Below, in pieces: positions 26,350 through 26,862 of a DNA stretch of 26,862 nt. Positions within the stretch are counted from its first letter, which is position 1. Each line of letters opens with the position of its first letter. The notes beneath the pieces are model-generated. The model ran no database searches. It had not been told where the DNA came from and was given only the letters and a program-made list of their open reading frames with translations. The position numbers were made by a program, and so were the translations under genes. The DNA is from a virus. The stretch is taken from positions 1 to 26,862 of the IMG/VR virus record IMGVR_UViG_3300048591_000537. The stretch is one strand, 5' to 3'.

Positions 26350-26760
26350 CTACACCAGCACGCACGGGCGCAGCACGACCGCGTCGCCCACCGCGACGAC
26401 CCGGCCCTTGACCTGCACGGCCGTACCGCGTGCAAGCCTGCCCGCGGTGCGCATGTCGTCCCGCGGCAGCAGGCAATCGACGTTGCGCCCTAGCACGCCG
26501 ATCGACAGCACCGGCGCACCGCCGACGACGCTGACCAAATGGACCCGACCGTGGACCTGGACCACCCGACCGTCGATCCCTGCGTGGGCCGCTGCGGGGT
26601 TGCGCGCAAACCGCGTGGCAAGGTCGCTGGCCTCGTATCGCAACGGTGTTGGCGTGTCGGCGGAGACAGGCGGCCAGAACTGCCGCCAGACAAACCACGC
26701 CAACACGGCCACCGCCAGCAACGCCAGCCAACGCGGCACCCGAGCCCGAAGGTCACCCAT
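26350..26760 (-). CDS. Membrane-anchored OB-fold (tRNA_anti-like) protein
   Basis: A 136-residue protein. Residues about 10-30 are a single transmembrane segment (WLALLAVAVLAWFVWRQFW), and the rest is a predicted OB fold: YEASDLATRFARNPAAAHAG, IDGRVVQVHGRVHLVSVV, CLLPRDDMRTAGRLARG and TAVQVKGRVVAVGDAVVLRP. The repeated GxVxxV strands are typical of tRNA_anti-like proteins, which lie outside the inner membrane and have mostly unknown function. The gene is convergent with the 85-residue gene and opposite to its neighbours, as expected of a moron with its own promoter. No clear promoter or ribosome site is visible upstream. Confidence 0.75.
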   Translation of the reverse strand: MGDLRARVPRWLALLAVAVLAWFVWRQFWPPVSADTPTPLRYEASDLATRFARNPAAAHAGIDGRVVQVHGRVHLVSVVGGAPVLSIGVLGRNVDCLLPRDDMRTAGRLARGTAVQVKGRVVAVGDAVVLRPCVLV

Positions 26761-26862
26761 CGCCCGAAGTATGCGTCACCCCGCCGCGCAGTGTTGCACC
26801 ACCGCCACACTTATCCCGCCGGGTCCTTCCGACACCACCAAGCCGCAGGGGTCGCAGAGCCC

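Noticed and set aside
1-26862. Search for lysis genes (holin, endolysin, spanin), terminase and portal
   Set aside because: None recognised. The small membrane proteins at 21496-21935 lie in the repressed early operon and lack a neighbouring endolysin, so I do not call them holins.

Overview
The window is high-GC DNA (mostly near 70% G+C by eye) from a temperate, lambda-like siphophage of a GC-rich proteobacterium. Supporting this are a fused prohead protease/HK97-type capsid gene, a lambda-style tail chaperone pair with a GGGAAAG slippery site, a tape measure protein, a tyrosine integrase beside a tRNA-Cys-like attachment core, and a CI/Cro-type switch. The attachment core has phage genes on both sides, so the sequence looks like the circular or virion form of the genome, or a tandem prophage, rather than one end of an integrated copy. 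I recognise no terminase, portal or lysis genes here.

Layout. 1-12897 (+): head and tail module, in order two small unknowns, protease-capsid, decoration protein, head-tail joining protein, minor tail Z-like protein, tail terminator, tail tube, G/GT chaperones, tape measure, then a tail tip unlike lambda's, including a LamG-domain protein. 12898-13187: attP. 13188-14296 (-): integrase and an excisionase-like HTH gene that overlap extensively. 14379-17366: an array of integron-type gene cassettes with five attC sites. 17366-22264 (-): a tightly coupled leftward early operon of small proteins, interrupted by a 586-bp non-coding block of unusual repeats (about 20713-21298). 22304-22786: a repressor gene flanked by two pairs of 16-bp operators. 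22796-25863 (+): Cro-like protein, a double hairpin, a small unknown, a TOPRIM protein and an SF3-type helicase. 25877-26063: an inverted array of GTTACG repeats, a candidate replication origin. 26082-26760: a small conserved protein and a convergent membrane-anchored OB-fold-like protein. I see nothing in the last 100 bases.

The main discovery candidate is the cassette array. Five attC sites of at least three sequence types, all pointing rightward, delimit five complete cassettes and a truncated sixth. Three of the six encode DNA methyltransferases (N6A/N4C type, Dam-like D12, and a C5-MTase fragment). All six genes run leftward, against the attC orientation but with the phage early operon, and several read into attC DNA for their C-termini and stop codons. 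The left boundary resembles an attI site. No IntI is visible, so this looks like a phage-borne cassette platform, plausibly collecting DNA-modification genes against host restriction. The second candidate is the repeat block at 20793-21226: three identical 53-bp cores separated by in-phase nGCCn pentamer tracts. The third is the GTTACG array next to the helicase.
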